A stretch of DNA of 64,000 nt from Bradyrhizobium sp. AUGA SZCCT0283 (GCF_018130385.1 NZ_JAFCLU010000018.1:98037-162036), one strand, 5' to 3'. Counted from the first letter of the stretch, positions 34,143 through 43,629 are shown. The notes: generated by a model from the letters alone, not told the origin. Made by a program: numbers and translations.

Positions 34143-34367
34143 CTATTTCGACTTGATTGTTGCAGCTTCTTCGGCGCGCTTCTTTTGCCACGCGTCGTAT
34201 TCCGGCGTTCCCGGCCGGGGCGGCACGTCCTTCGGCATCCCCCCTAGCCACGTTGGTACACTGTCCGCAACCGCACCGCTAACAGCCGGTCGTGGATCGG
34301 TGGCGCACGCTGACAGCACTACGCAAGCCGTGGCGGCTAACAGGAACCCGGTAACGCTCAATTTCAT
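34143..34367 (-). CDS. Small lipoprotein
   Basis: A 74-residue protein with a lipoprotein signal (MKLSVTGFLLAATACVVLSAC, lipobox LSAC). The short mature part is rich in Pro and charged residues (PTWLGGMPKDVPPRPGTPEY, then DAWQKKRAEEAA). Small lipoproteins of this type are common in rhizobia and have no known role. The start was set at MKLSVTG, where the signal begins, rather than the in-frame 34388. Confidence 0.75.
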   Translation of the reverse strand: MKLSVTGFLLAATACVVLSACATDPRPAVSGAVADSVPTWLGGMPKDVPPRPGTPEYDAWQKKRAEEAATIKSK

Positions 34368-34512
34368 GGTCGTTACTACCCGCTCCATCTGTCTAGCTAG
34401 AGCATGCTGGGTACTGTCCGTCTAGCCCCAGTGTCCTAAGGATGGGGGCCAGTTTGATTATGGCAATAGTTACGGGGTGGAAAACGGGCCGGTCCGGGTG
34501 CATATTTGTTAG

Positions 34513-34623
34513 ATGTACAAGCTCTCGGATTCGGCCCCTCTTTACGCGCTCATAATCCTTTTCGGGGGAAGCGCAGCCCTGCTCATCCTGTTGTACGTTG
34601 GCGTTCGATTATTGCTCGGGTGA
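34513..34623 (+). CDS. Candidate one-helix membrane microprotein (36 residues)
   Basis: Starts MYKLSDSAPLYALIILFGGS, and the rest is a hydrophobic stretch ending VGVRLLLG. It reads as a single transmembrane helix with a short cytoplasmic head. No good ribosome site was seen, so expression is uncertain. Confidence 0.35.
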   Translation: MYKLSDSAPLYALIILFGGSAALLILLYVGVRLLLG

Positions 34624-35031
34624 TCGGCTCGGTCGAAGATGCGGCTTCATTGATCCGCTCCAGCTTCGGACGCTTCACTAGCAATGACGAGATCGAGTTC
34701 GCACTGCAGCCCATTGGGTAGGCACTCGCCGAATCGGAATCGATCAGAACGGCATAGTGTCTCCCCGTTCGACCTTGGTCGTGATGTTCTTTCCAATTCT
34801 GTCATCGTGAATTGTGGAGAAGAGATTCGCCGAAGAGCAAAAAGCGCTCTCGGGGGTTAGACAGGCTCGTTCAATTGTCCGGCACATTGCAAAGGCTCGC
34901 ATCCCAAAGCTAAGGTCGGCCGGATATAGGCCGCCACCCTCACAATGTTATCGCCTCAAGGGCATATGAAGCCAAATACCGGGAAAGGTCTTTAGCTGAG
35001 GGCGCGCATTCGTTTCAATGATTGCGAAAGC
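34624..35031. other. Region without a convincing gene
   Basis: About 400 bases between the microprotein and the DUF2274 relic. A 71-residue frame at 34506-34721 overlaps the start but lacks family features. This is the outer edge of the conjugation island. No integrase attachment repeat could be identified by eye. Confidence 0.4.
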
Positions 35032-35370
35032 TCAGTCTAGGCCGGGATATTCGATTTCTTCGGTCATCGAGGCCCGGCGCTGGAGGACCATTGGCTTCAA
35101 GATACCGTACTTACCGGTCTCGGGACGAACGCGATCCTTTGCCCTGCGCAGGCTGACCCTTCCGACGCGCTTTCGCAAAGGCCCGATCAGTAGCCATGAA
35201 CCGAGCCAACACGGCGCAACGAGTTTTGACGGATCCGAAATCGACTGTCCTGTTTCATGGGCAAGCACTTCGGGATAGGCGACGAGATCGCAATGGACGT
35301 GTGCCGGTAGCTCCACGGAAGGTTTGACAGCCTCGTCATCAGCGATCGTTCCGAGCTTCAACTTAGCCAT
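35032..35370 (-). pseudogene. DUF2274-family gene at the end of the trb operon, frameshifted
   Basis: The N-terminus MAKLKLGTIADDEAVKPSVE, then LPAHVHCDLVAYPEVLAHETG and DPSKLVAP, is the standard DUF2274 start found after trbI in alphaproteobacterial elements. After 'AP' the family continues M-LARFMATDRAFAKARRKGQ. Here that sequence is present only in another frame (one base missing near 35215), and the annotated frame reads CWLGSWLLIG instead. The start at 35370 is 7 bases after the trbI stop. The product, if made, has a wrong C-terminus. Confidence 0.75.
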
Positions 35371-35377
35371 GTTTCTT

Positions 35378-36574
35378 TCACGTCCTGTACGGTTCAAGCA
35401 CGAGGTCGCGATTGACGATTACCCGCACCGGAAAACCTAGCCGGATTGTCAGGGTCGGCTGAATATTGAGATTGCGCCGAACGACCTGTTGACCGGTTTG
35501 GTTCAGGGAATCCCCTATCCCACGTCGAAGTCCCTGGATGATGGCGCTGTTATCGTTGCCGGGGTCGAAACCAGAGCCGAGCTCGGCTCCGATACCAAGT
35601 AGTGTCGACAGTAGCACCGCCTTGAACAGTTCACCCCAGTGCTGATCGACCTCATCTTGAAGCCCAGCATACCCCCCGGTATCGGCACCCGGCTGACGCT
35701 CCAGGACAATCGATCGGCCGTTCGGCATGATCAACCGTGTCCAGACCAGAAGGATGCGCGACTGTCCATGGCTAACGTGGCTGTCGTAGATTCCAATCAG
35801 CCGCGCCCCTTGGGGCACCAGCAGCGAGCGGCCGGTCGGCGTATCGTACACGTTTTCGGTCACCTGCGCGGTGATCTGCCCTGGCAGATCAGAGCGGAGA
35901 CCCGTGATGAGGGCGGCGGGAATCACGGACCCGGCCTGCACCATGTAACGCGAAGCCGGCTTAGTCACGCGATCGGGACTCGTGGTCCGGCGATCTATCG
36001 AGGCATTGACGAAGGCGAGCTTGCGATCCTGTCCGTTCTGAGCGTAGGCCTCATCGGACGATGGCACAGCATTCGGGGTGGTCTCGGCGGGAGTGGCTGC
36101 CGCGGATGGTCGAACATTCGTTGATGCAAAGACCTTGCTGATGCGCGCGGCCTCGCTTTCCTGGCTCATGCGCTGTTGTTCAGGATCGATCGCGAGCGGT
36201 CCAGACTGAGCTTGAGCCGCAACGATGGGACGACCAAGGTCGCCGGGCAATGGCGGTCCGAGGCGAGGCACGTCGCGCGGAACGCCTGCATAGTCGCGCG
36301 GCAGTCCGGCCAGGCCATCAGCTACATTGTGATGATCTGTGCTGTAGAGTTCTTCTAATGCAGGCACTCGTGTTCGATTGTTCTGCAGCGCCCAGAGGGC
36401 GGCTGCGGAGACCAGAAGGAGCGCCAATGCTGTTCCGCTCGCCAAAACCTTGCGCGACAGGCGTGTAACAGGCGGACGTTCTGGATTGAGCCGCAAAGAA
36501 CGAGCAATTTCCTCAGACGTCTTCGGCGTGGTCGAATGAGGGCTACCGGCATTATCCGTTTCGGTGCCGGTCAT
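35378..36574 (-). CDS. trbI: Conjugal transfer protein TrbI (VirB10-like)
   Basis: A 398-residue protein. It has a cytoplasmic start, one transmembrane helix at about 43-63 (KVLASGTALALLLVSAAALW), a proline-rich periplasmic linker, then the conserved VirB10 beta domain (YMVQAGSVIPAALITGLRSD, TGRSLLVPQGARLIGIYDS, MPNGRSIVLE). It spans the envelope and joins the inner-membrane energy complex to the outer-membrane core. The ATG overlaps the trbG stop (ATGA). It is the last intact gene of the trb set. Confidence 0.95.
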   Translation of the reverse strand: MTGTETDNAGSPHSTTPKTSEEIARSLRLNPERPPVTRLSRKVLASGTALALLLVSAAALWALQNNRTRVPALEELYSTDHHNVADGLAGLPRDYAGVPRDVPRLGPPLPGDLGRPIVAAQAQSGPLAIDPEQQRMSQESEAARISKVFASTNVRPSAAATPAETTPNAVPSSDEAYAQNGQDRKLAFVNASIDRRTTSPDRVTKPASRYMVQAGSVIPAALITGLRSDLPGQITAQVTENVYDTPTGRSLLVPQGARLIGIYDSHVSHGQSRILLVWTRLIMPNGRSIVLERQPGADTGGYAGLQDEVDQHWGELFKAVLLSTLLGIGAELGSGFDPGNDNSAIIQGLRRGIGDSLNQTGQQVVRRNLNIQPTLTIRLGFPVRVIVNRDLVLEPYRT

Positions 36575-37554
36575 TGAGACCTCCCGTCGGTTCTAATGAT
36601 CCGGACCCTTTGCTGGTTGTCGCCACCAAGTCGAAGCTCCGCCGCGGCAAACAGCCGATCGACGATCAGCACGTTACGATAGGTTCGGTAATTGACGATT
36701 TCGGGCTTGCCATCCGGGCCGATGACGAACAGCGGCGGCATCTCGCCCTGAACGATTCCAGGAGAGAATTCGACATAGACCTTGCGCCCATCGTCATAGG
36801 CACCGACCGGCCGCCAGGGCGGATTATCGCCGTCGATGACATAGCGATAGCGCCGCTGAGACCGCTCGGGAAGAATTGGCGTTGGCGAAACGGTCTGGGC
36901 GCGCGCCATCCGATCCTCGGGATAGAACCAGGCGACCGAAGGCATATAGGGTTTCTCACGCGATCGCAGTTCGATCAGATAAGTACGCCGGTCGGTGTTG
37001 ACTACGAGATTGGTCTCGATTGAGGGCCGCGTCGGCTTGACCATGATATGGACGCGTCGGGTGTCGCCACTTCCGCTTTCGGTATCGCCGACCACCCAGC
37101 GCACGGTGTCGCCGGCCGACACCGGACCTGAACCCGTGAGCTGCTCACCGGGCTCGAGCGCGATATCGGTAATCTGTCCGGGGGCAGCGTAAATTTGATA
37201 GAGGGCCCCGGGACTAAACGGAAATACCTGCACGGCGTTGAAGTAGCCCTCTTTTCGGGGCTCGACGCGCGCGGCATCATTCGCCGTCTCGATCCGGGCA
37301 ACGGGCTCTTCAGCTTCCCTTACCCCTTTCTTGCCTCCCCTGGCAGGCGTCCAGGATGGCGGAACGTGCAGTGACCGTGGACGATCATCCGCCAATGATG
37401 GTAAACTGGGAAGTGGCGGAATATCGGCGTCGTAGCTGATCTGCGGCGGCTTGAAGGTGGTACAGCCGCTGAGCGTAACCATGCAAGCAAGCAGCACGGG
37501 TCGCGCGATCTTGCCCATACGCGGGCTGGCAATTTTGGTAATCGGCCCGTTCAC
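36571..37554 (-). CDS. trbG: Conjugal transfer protein TrbG (VirB9-like)
   Basis: A 327-residue protein with a signal (ARPVLLACMVTLSGC, lipobox-like LSGC), a proline-rich stretch and the VirB9 domain. The domain blocks are FSPGALYQIYAAPGQITDIA, DTVRWVVGD, TNLVVNTDRRTYLIELRS and a late YRTYRNVLIVDRLF. It is part of the outer-membrane core complex with TrbI. Stop and start codons overlap those of its neighbours on both sides (ATGA with trbF and trbI). Confidence 0.94.
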   Translation of the reverse strand: MNGPITKIASPRMGKIARPVLLACMVTLSGCTTFKPPQISYDADIPPLPSLPSLADDRPRSLHVPPSWTPARGGKKGVREAEEPVARIETANDAARVEPRKEGYFNAVQVFPFSPGALYQIYAAPGQITDIALEPGEQLTGSGPVSAGDTVRWVVGDTESGSGDTRRVHIMVKPTRPSIETNLVVNTDRRTYLIELRSREKPYMPSVAWFYPEDRMARAQTVSPTPILPERSQRRYRYVIDGDNPPWRPVGAYDDGRKVYVEFSPGIVQGEMPPLFVIGPDGKPEIVNYRTYRNVLIVDRLFAAAELRLGGDNQQRVRIIRTDGRSQ

Positions 37555-38234
37555 TGCCCGACCTCCTTCGACCAGTTGATGGCATTGACATATATCCCGA
37601 GCGGATTCTTGCGCAGACGATCGGCATCGCGCGGGGTTTCGATCACGATGGTGAGGATGGCAGTCCAGCGCTCGGTGGCGGCAAGCTGACCGTTGTCATA
37701 GCGGCGCTCGATCCAGGCGACGCGAAAGCTCTCCGGCGAGGCGCGGATGACGCTCGATATTTCGACCGCAATCTGCACCTTGCCGAGCTTGGCAAAGGGA
37801 TCGTTGACGCGAGCGTGATCATTGAGGGCCGCGGCACCGCGGTCCGTTGTAAAGTCATAGGCACGCAGCCAGTCCTGACGCAGCACGATGGCGTCGGCCG
37901 GAAGCCCGCGCACGTCTTCGATAAAGCGTGCCAAATGGAAGGCGATCTGCGGATCGGTCGGCTGATAGAAGGGATTGGCTGGGCTGACGCTCTGCGCCTG
38001 GCCGAGACGATCGACCTCAACGACCCAGGGCGTAACGGTGCCATGGGTCGACTGCCAGACAAGACCGGATGCGAGCCCCGCCGACAGGATCAGCGAACCA
38101 AAGGCCATCAGCCGCCAGTTCCTCGCCTGCACGCGCGCCGAACCGATGCGGTCGTCCCAAACTTGGGCCGCTTTCTGATAGGGCGTCACGGGCGTAGGCG
38201 TCCGGCCATAGTGAACCGATGGTCGTTTGAACAT
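37551..38234 (-). CDS. trbF: Conjugal transfer protein TrbF (VirB8-like)
   Basis: A 227-residue inner-membrane protein. It has a short cytoplasmic N-terminus (FKRPSVHYGRTPTPVTPYQK), one helix at about 42-62 and a periplasmic VirB8 domain (TPWVVEVDRLGQ, FYQPTDPQIAFHLARFIEDV, FRVAWIERRYDNGQL). It acts as a nucleation factor for the secretion channel. The ATG overlaps the trbL stop by one base (TGATG). The longer frame to 38360 is rejected. Confidence 0.94.
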   Translation of the reverse strand: MFKRPSVHYGRTPTPVTPYQKAAQVWDDRIGSARVQARNWRLMAFGSLILSAGLASGLVWQSTHGTVTPWVVEVDRLGQAQSVSPANPFYQPTDPQIAFHLARFIEDVRGLPADAIVLRQDWLRAYDFTTDRGAAALNDHARVNDPFAKLGKVQIAVEISSVIRASPESFRVAWIERRYDNGQLAATERWTAILTIVIETPRDADRLRKNPLGIYVNAINWSKEVGQ

Positions 38235-39487
38235 CACTGCTTTCCTTCGGAGAGATCGACAGAGGCGCCTCCTCCATTCTGATCGGCAGAGCGGACGGTG
38301 TTGGTGGTGGCGGAGGCCCCATGACGCATGGTCTGCATGCGCTTCATGCGACTGGCCCATCTGGATTGAGTATCCGCGGATGAGGAGCTTGCAGGAGCCT
38401 GGGCTGTGCCGGCTTCACCGACCGCAGCGCCTCCGGTTGATGCCGAGCTGCTACCAGCACTTGCCGCGGCGCGACGAAGCGGGCTCGTCATGGCGGATAC
38501 GCCAGCATCCGTGACGCCGGACAAGCCGCTCGCCCGAAACGCACCGCTCGCACTGCCCGCGAGCGTCGCAGTTCCACGTGCGGCTCCCGCGAGTGCACCG
38601 GCGCTGCCTGCAGCAAGACCCGCTCCGGCCACCACAGCTCCGCCGGCAGCGAGCCCCGTGCCAACGGCGGCTCCGGCGCCAAGCTGTGGGCCGCCGGACA
38701 CGATGCCGTTGGCGATGCCGGGCCCAAAGATTCCCAGACCCAGTAGCGCCAATGCTGCAAGCACCAGCGCCATGGCATCTTCAATGCCGATCTGTGCACC
38801 GCTAGAACCGGCGATAAACTGGGAAAACAGCGTCGAGCCGATGCCGACGATCACGGCGAGCACCATGACCTTGACGCCTGACGAGATCACGTTGCCGAGC
38901 ACGCGTTCGGCGGCGAAGGCCGTCTTGCCGAACAGCCCAAAGGGAATCAGAACGAAGCCAGCGAGCGTTGTCAGCTTGAATTCAATCAGGGTGACAAAGA
39001 GCTGGATAGCCAAAATGAAGAAGGCGAGCAGCACGATCACCCAGGCAAACAGCAGCACCACGATCTGGATGAAATTCTCAAAGAAGCTGACATAGCCCAT
39101 CAGTCCAGAGATCGATTCCAGGATCGGTCGCCCCGCATCGATACCGACCTGGGCGATCCGCCCCGGGCGCAGGAATTCAGCCGAGGACAGGCCCGTGCCG
39201 GATGCCTTGAGGCCGAGACCGGCAAAGCTCTCGAAAACGATGCGAGCGAGATTATTCCAGTTGCCGATCAGGTAAGCGAAGACGCCAACGAACAGCGTTT
39301 TGTTCACGAGGCGAGCGATGATGTCTTCATCGGTACCCCAGGCCCAGAACAGAGCGGCCAGTGTGACATCGATCGCGGCGAGCGTCGTCGCGAGGAAGGC
39401 GACTTCGTTACCAAGCAACCCAAAGCCAGAGTCGATATAGCGGGTAAACGTTTCCAGAAATCGGTCAATGACGCCGGTGCCACCCAT
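38234..39487 (-). CDS. trbL: Conjugal transfer protein TrbL (VirB6-like)
   Basis: A 417-residue polytopic protein. It has five to seven helices in residues 30-290 (SGFGLLGNEVAFLATTLAAI; FFENFIQIVVLLFAWVIVLL; IEFKLTTLAGFVLIPFGLFG). An Ala/Gly/Ser-rich low-complexity tail (GAGAAVGTGLAAGGAVVAGA and similar) and a polar end follow. It forms part of the inner-membrane channel. The start at 39487 matches the family; the upstream extension runs into trbK. Confidence 0.93.
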   Translation of the reverse strand: MGGTGVIDRFLETFTRYIDSGFGLLGNEVAFLATTLAAIDVTLAALFWAWGTDEDIIARLVNKTLFVGVFAYLIGNWNNLARIVFESFAGLGLKASGTGLSSAEFLRPGRIAQVGIDAGRPILESISGLMGYVSFFENFIQIVVLLFAWVIVLLAFFILAIQLFVTLIEFKLTTLAGFVLIPFGLFGKTAFAAERVLGNVISSGVKVMVLAVIVGIGSTLFSQFIAGSSGAQIGIEDAMALVLAALALLGLGIFGPGIANGIVSGGPQLGAGAAVGTGLAAGGAVVAGAGLAAGSAGALAGAARGTATLAGSASGAFRASGLSGVTDAGVSAMTSPLRRAAASAGSSSASTGGAAVGEAGTAQAPASSSSADTQSRWASRMKRMQTMRHGASATTNTVRSADQNGGGASVDLSEGKQ

Positions 39488-39491
39488 GGGA

Positions 39492-39875
39492 TCACTCGCG
39501 TTCTGGTGTTGCAACGGGCGGCCAGCCCTGGGGACGACGACCGGGATTCTTCGGCTGCGCCAACACCGGTGTCGGGCTGCCTGGTTGAGCATCGACCGAA
39601 GAAACGGCTGGTGTTTTTGATCCCAGGAAGCGCCGGCGGTTCTCCGCCCAAATCAGACGGCACGCCTGCAGTTCTGCCACCTGATCGGAGGTGACCTTCC
39701 GACAGCGTTCGAGTTTGGCGCCAAGCGGATTAGTTGCCCGGGATGCCGACGATTGCGCTGGTGGACCGTCACTGTCGCCCCGGAGCTGGATTGTGCAGGC
39801 TGCGGCAAACAGCACGGGAACGGCAACTGCCGTGGTCACAAACATCCCCCGCTTGAATCCGCCGCGTCCGCTCAT
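39492..39875 (-). CDS. trbK-alt: Entry-exclusion-type lipoprotein, TrbK-alt
   Basis: A 127-residue lipoprotein (MFVTTAVAVPVLFAAAC, Cys at the end of the signal). The mature part has LERCRKVTSDQVAELQACRL and WAENRRRFLGS, matching the TrbK-alt group that replaces classical TrbK in trb operons of this type. The likely role is to block redundant transfer between donor cells. The start overlaps the trbJ stop (ATGA). The proline-rich end is of low complexity. Confidence 0.8.
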   Translation of the reverse strand: MSGRGGFKRGMFVTTAVAVPVLFAAACTIQLRGDSDGPPAQSSASRATNPLGAKLERCRKVTSDQVAELQACRLIWAENRRRFLGSKTPAVSSVDAQPGSPTPVLAQPKNPGRRPQGWPPVATPERE

Positions 39876-40597
39876 TGGTGAAACATCCGAACTATCGAAG
39901 GCTGATAGCCTCGACCGGATGAGAGAAAGCGACGAAGTTGCTCCCTGCCCTGGTCCTGGGCGACGGTACGCTGGGCAATTTCGAGATTTTGCGCCCGTCC
40001 CTGCGCGGCAACCGCTGCCGTAAGATCTGCGAGCTGCTGCGCCTGCAAACCAAGAAGCTGATTCCCGGCCTGACTGGCCTGCAGCGCGCCAGTCGCGCCC
40101 TGGCTTGAGCTGATCTCTTTGCGGTGGGTGTCGAGGTTGCCGACCACGGTCGCCTGAACGCGCAAGGCATCCTGCAAGCCCGCCACAGAATTCTGCCAGC
40201 GCGTTTGCGCATTCGAGATTAGGGCTTGGTCTGACTCGTTCGTCGAGGCCGGCGCATAGGTCGTCGAGAACGCTCGATCGATCTGCTTGATATCGTAGGC
40301 AATGCGCTGGGCCTGGGCGAGCAGCTGTTGGGTTCGCTGGATCGATTGCTCGAGCTGCTGCAGCGAGGAATACGGCAGGCTGGCGAGATTTTTGGCCTGG
40401 TTGATCAACATCTGCGTCTGATTCTGCAGCGAGGTGATCTGGTTGTTGATCTGCTGCAGCTCACGCGCGGCCGTAAGCACGTTCTGCGCATAGTTGTTGG
40501 GATCGAACACGATCAGTTGGGCGGATATCGGCGAAGCGGCACCTGCGATCGCAATGGCGAGCGCACTCACCGCCAAGAGGTGACGGCGACGCATCAT
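39872..40597 (-). CDS. trbJ: Conjugal transfer protein TrbJ (VirB5-like)
   Basis: A 241-residue exported protein with a signal peptide (MMRRRHLLAVSALAIAIAGA, cleaved before QLIVFDPNNYAQN). The mature protein is a long Gln-rich helical bundle (AARELQQINNQITSLQNQTQ), as expected for the minor pilus tip component. ATGATG at 40597 overlaps the trbE stop, so translation is coupled. Confidence 0.93.
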   Translation of the reverse strand: MMRRRHLLAVSALAIAIAGAASPISAQLIVFDPNNYAQNVLTAARELQQINNQITSLQNQTQMLINQAKNLASLPYSSLQQLEQSIQRTQQLLAQAQRIAYDIKQIDRAFSTTYAPASTNESDQALISNAQTRWQNSVAGLQDALRVQATVVGNLDTHRKEISSSQGATGALQASQAGNQLLGLQAQQLADLTAAVAAQGRAQNLEIAQRTVAQDQGREQLRRFLSSGRGYQPSIVRMFHQ

Positions 40598-43035
40598 GAC
40601 AAACCTTCCTGTTTGATGAGACCGGGAATGAGATCGGCGGCCCAGCCCAACCCACGCACAGCGAGCCATCCGGTCACAAAACCGTCGCGGCCATGCTCGG
40701 CCAGCACACGTTCGATCATTGCCTGATCGGACTTTGATGAAGCCGCAGTGAAGGCGAGCGAAAATTCCTCAAGACCCAGCTCGAACAGGCGATTGCCGCG
40801 CCGTGACTGGCAATAGTAGTCGCGTTTGGGGGTAGCGCGCGCCAGGATCTCGATCTGCCGGTCGTTGAGACCGAAGCGCCGATAGATAGCCGTGATCTGT
40901 GGCTCGATCGCCCGCTCGTTCGGAAGGAACAGCCGCGTCGGGCAGCTCTCGATGATGGCAGGTGCAATCGCGGAGCCATCGATATCCGAGAGCGACTGGG
41001 TGGCGAAGACGACGGAGGCATTCTTCTTGCGCAGTGTCTTCAGCCATTCGCGGATCTGGCCGGCAAACCCTTCGTCATCGAGCGCGAGCCAACCTTCGTC
41101 GATGATGAGCAGCGTCGGCCTCCCGTCGAGCTGCCCCTCAATCCGATGAAAGAGATAGGATAGGACCGCCGGCGCGGCGCCGGTGCCGATCAGCCCCTCG
41201 GTTTCGAACACCTGGACCGAACTTGTTCCAAGCCGTTCGGTCTCGGCATCGAGCAAGCGCCCAAAGGGGCCGCCGAGGCAGTAGGGTTGCAGCGCCCTTT
41301 TGAGGCTCTGGGACTGCAGCAGCACGGACAGGCCAGTCAACGTACGTTCGCCAATAGGCGCCGAAGCCAACGACAACAGCGCCGACCAAAGATGCTCCTT
41401 GGCTTCAGGCGTCATATCGATCTTTTCGCGGGCGAGAATGGCTGCGATCCATTCCGCCGCCCAGCCACGCTCAGCCGCATCGTCGATCATGGCAAGCGGC
41501 TGCAAGGCTACCGGTTCGGAGGCACTGTCGGACAGGGCACCGCCGAGATCGTGCCAATCGCCATTCATGGCAAGCGCCGCGGCCCGGATCGACCCGCCGA
41601 AGTCGAAGGCACAGACCTGGGAGGTAGGATAACGACGGAACTGCAGCGCCATCAACGCAAGCAGCACGGACTTACCCGCACCGGTCGGACCGACCACCAG
41701 CGTGTGCCCGACGTCCCCGACGTGAAGGGAGAATCGGAATGGTGTGGATCCTTCTGTCCGCGCGAGGAACAGCGGCGGCGCACTCAAATGCCCGTCCCTT
41801 ACCGGCCCCGCCCAGACCGCGGACAACGGAATCATATGGGCAATGTTCAGGGTCGAGACCGGCGGCTGGCGGACGTTGGCATAGACGTGGCCGGGCAACG
41901 AGCCCAGCCAGGCCTCGACCGCGTTGACGGTCTCTACCATGGAGGTGAAGTCACGCCCCTGAATGACCTTCTCGACCAAGCGCAACCGTTCATCCGCGAT
42001 GCGTGGATTCTCGTCCCAGACTGTGATCGTGGCGGTGACAAACGCCTCTCCAATAAGATCCGACCCGAGTTCCTGCAACGCGGCGTCAGCGTCGATGGCC
42101 TTGTTATTGGCATCGGTGTCGATCAAGGACGACGCTTCGTTGGTCATCACCTCCTTCAGGATTGCAGCAACGGATTTCCGCTTGGCAAACCACTGCCGCC
42201 TGATTCTGGTCAAAAGTTTCGTTGCGTCCGCCTTATCGAGCATGATCGCCCGGGTCGACCAGCGATAGGGAAACGCCAATCGATCGAGGTCGTCCAAGAT
42301 TCCCGGCGTGGTCGCGCTTGGGAATCCGACAATCGTAAGCACGCGCAGATGTTGGTCGCCGAGCATCGGCTCGAGCCCACCGGTCAACGGCTGGTCGGCC
42401 AACAACGCGTCGAGGTACATGGGAATCTCGGGGACACGGACGCGGTGGCACTTGGTCGAGACGCAAGCGTGCAAATAGGTCAGGGTCTCGCCGTCATCGA
42501 GCCACCGGCACTCCGGCATGAACCCTTCGACCAGTTGCAGGACGCGGTCGGTCCGATCGACAACGCCGCGCAACGCTTCATGGGCGTCGGCAGCCTGCCC
42601 GCGCTCCCTTCCCTCATAGAGGAAGCGCTCGGCGCGGGCAGCATCCTCGGCCGGCGGCAGATACAGGAAGGTGAGGAAATAGGCCGATTCGTAGTGAGCG
42701 CCCTCCTCCTCGAATTGGGCTCGGCGTTCGGCATCGACCAAGGCCGAAGCGACATCCGGACAACTGCTCGGCGGATAGGCGTTAGACTGGTATCTCTGGG
42801 CTTCCACAAACACGGCCCAGCCTGAACCGAGACGACGAAGCGCATTGTTGAGACGGCCAGCAATCGCAACAAGCTCCGCCGGAACGGAGGAATCAAGATC
42901 GGGGCCCCGAAAGCGCGCGGTCCGCTGGAAAGATCCGTCCTTGTTGAGGACGATGCCTTCGTCGACGAGTGCGGCCCACGGCAGGAAATCCGCAAGGCGC
43001 GTGGTGGAACGGCGATATTCACTGAGATTCATCAT
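40594..43035 (-). CDS. trbE: Conjugal transfer ATPase TrbE (VirB4-like)
   Basis: An 813-residue cytoplasmic ATPase. The CagE/TrbE N-terminal domain covers about residues 1-420, Walker A GPTGAGKSV is at 449-457, and Walker B LLIIDEGWLAL is near 660. The block VFATQSLSDIDGSAIAP is also typical. It energises pilus assembly and substrate transfer with TrbB. It starts 7 bases after the trbD stop. All key motifs are intact, so this part of the machine looks functional. Confidence 0.96.
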   Translation of the reverse strand: MMNLSEYRRSTTRLADFLPWAALVDEGIVLNKDGSFQRTARFRGPDLDSSVPAELVAIAGRLNNALRRLGSGWAVFVEAQRYQSNAYPPSSCPDVASALVDAERRAQFEEEGAHYESAYFLTFLYLPPAEDAARAERFLYEGRERGQAADAHEALRGVVDRTDRVLQLVEGFMPECRWLDDGETLTYLHACVSTKCHRVRVPEIPMYLDALLADQPLTGGLEPMLGDQHLRVLTIVGFPSATTPGILDDLDRLAFPYRWSTRAIMLDKADATKLLTRIRRQWFAKRKSVAAILKEVMTNEASSLIDTDANNKAIDADAALQELGSDLIGEAFVTATITVWDENPRIADERLRLVEKVIQGRDFTSMVETVNAVEAWLGSLPGHVYANVRQPPVSTLNIAHMIPLSAVWAGPVRDGHLSAPPLFLARTEGSTPFRFSLHVGDVGHTLVVGPTGAGKSVLLALMALQFRRYPTSQVCAFDFGGSIRAAALAMNGDWHDLGGALSDSASEPVALQPLAMIDDAAERGWAAEWIAAILAREKIDMTPEAKEHLWSALLSLASAPIGERTLTGLSVLLQSQSLKRALQPYCLGGPFGRLLDAETERLGTSSVQVFETEGLIGTGAAPAVLSYLFHRIEGQLDGRPTLLIIDEGWLALDDEGFAGQIREWLKTLRKKNASVVFATQSLSDIDGSAIAPAIIESCPTRLFLPNERAIEPQITAIYRRFGLNDRQIEILARATPKRDYYCQSRRGNRLFELGLEEFSLAFTAASSKSDQAMIERVLAEHGRDGFVTGWLAVRGLGWAADLIPGLIKQEGLS

Positions 43036-43042
43036 TGCCTGC

Positions 43043-43306
43043 TCACACGTTCAGATGGGTGGGGATTCGCAAATGCCGCCTTGCGACCTCGACGAACAAT
43101 GGATCGCGCTTCGCGGCCCAGACAGCGGCGGCATGGCCGATCGCCCAGAGCAGAAGACCGGCAATCCACAGCCTTAAGCCCAGGCCGAGCGCCGCTGCCA
43201 CGGTGCCGTTGAGGATGGCAACCGCCCGCGGCGCGCCGCCGAGCAGGATCGGTTCGGTCAACGCGCGATGCACCGGCGCCGCGAAGCCGTCAACGGGTCC
43301 ATCCAT
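43043..43306 (-). CDS. trbD: Conjugal transfer protein TrbD (VirB3-like)
   Basis: An 87-residue inner-membrane protein with two helices (VAILNGTVAAALGLGLRLWI and AGLLLWAIGHAAAVWAAKRD). The block PVHRALTEPILLGGAPR is a strong TrbD signature. Its ATG overlaps the TrbC stop by one base. It is normally paired with TrbE. The in-frame extension upstream to 43624 runs through trbC in another frame and is not used. Confidence 0.93.
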   Translation of the reverse strand: MDGPVDGFAAPVHRALTEPILLGGAPRAVAILNGTVAAALGLGLRLWIAGLLLWAIGHAAAVWAAKRDPLFVEVARRHLRIPTHLNV

Positions 43307-43629
43307 CAGATCAGGACTCCGCCACCGAACGAGAAAAATGCCAGGAAGAAGCTCGACGCCGCGAACGCGATCGACAATCCGAACACGATCTGGATCAGGC
43401 GCCGGAAACCGCCCGAAGTGTCGCCAAAGGCGAGCGTAAGACCGGTGACGATGATGATGATCACGGCCAGGATCTTGGCGACTGGCCCCTCGACCGATTG
43501 CAGGATCTGGCTGAGTGGCTGCTCCCACGGCATGTTGGAGCCGGCGGCGCGGGCGTTGGAACCAAATGCTAGAGCTATGACAGCCGCGGCAGCACTCAGT
43601 ACCGCGCATTGCAACATGGCGCACTTCAT
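43306..43629 (-). CDS. trbC: Conjugal pilin TrbC (VirB2-like)
   Basis: A 107-residue prepilin. It has a signal peptide (MKCAMLQCAVLSAAAAVIAL, then AFGSNARA), a mature start AGSNMPWEQPLSQILQSVEG and two hydrophobic helices (VAKILAVIIIIVTGLTLAFG; FGLSIAFAASSFFLAFFSFG). Length and layout are normal for the cyclised VirB2/TrbC pilins. The ATG overlaps the trbB stop (ATGA). A TraF-like peptidase needed for cyclisation is not present in this window. Confidence 0.93.
   Translation of the reverse strand: MKCAMLQCAVLSAAAAVIALAFGSNARAAGSNMPWEQPLSQILQSVEGPVAKILAVIIIIVTGLTLAFGDTSGGFRRLIQIVFGLSIAFAASSFFLAFFSFGGGVLI

Noticed and set aside
41287..42825. A 512-residue plus-strand frame
   Set aside because: It lies entirely inside trbE on the opposite strand and has the composition of antisense high-GC DNA.
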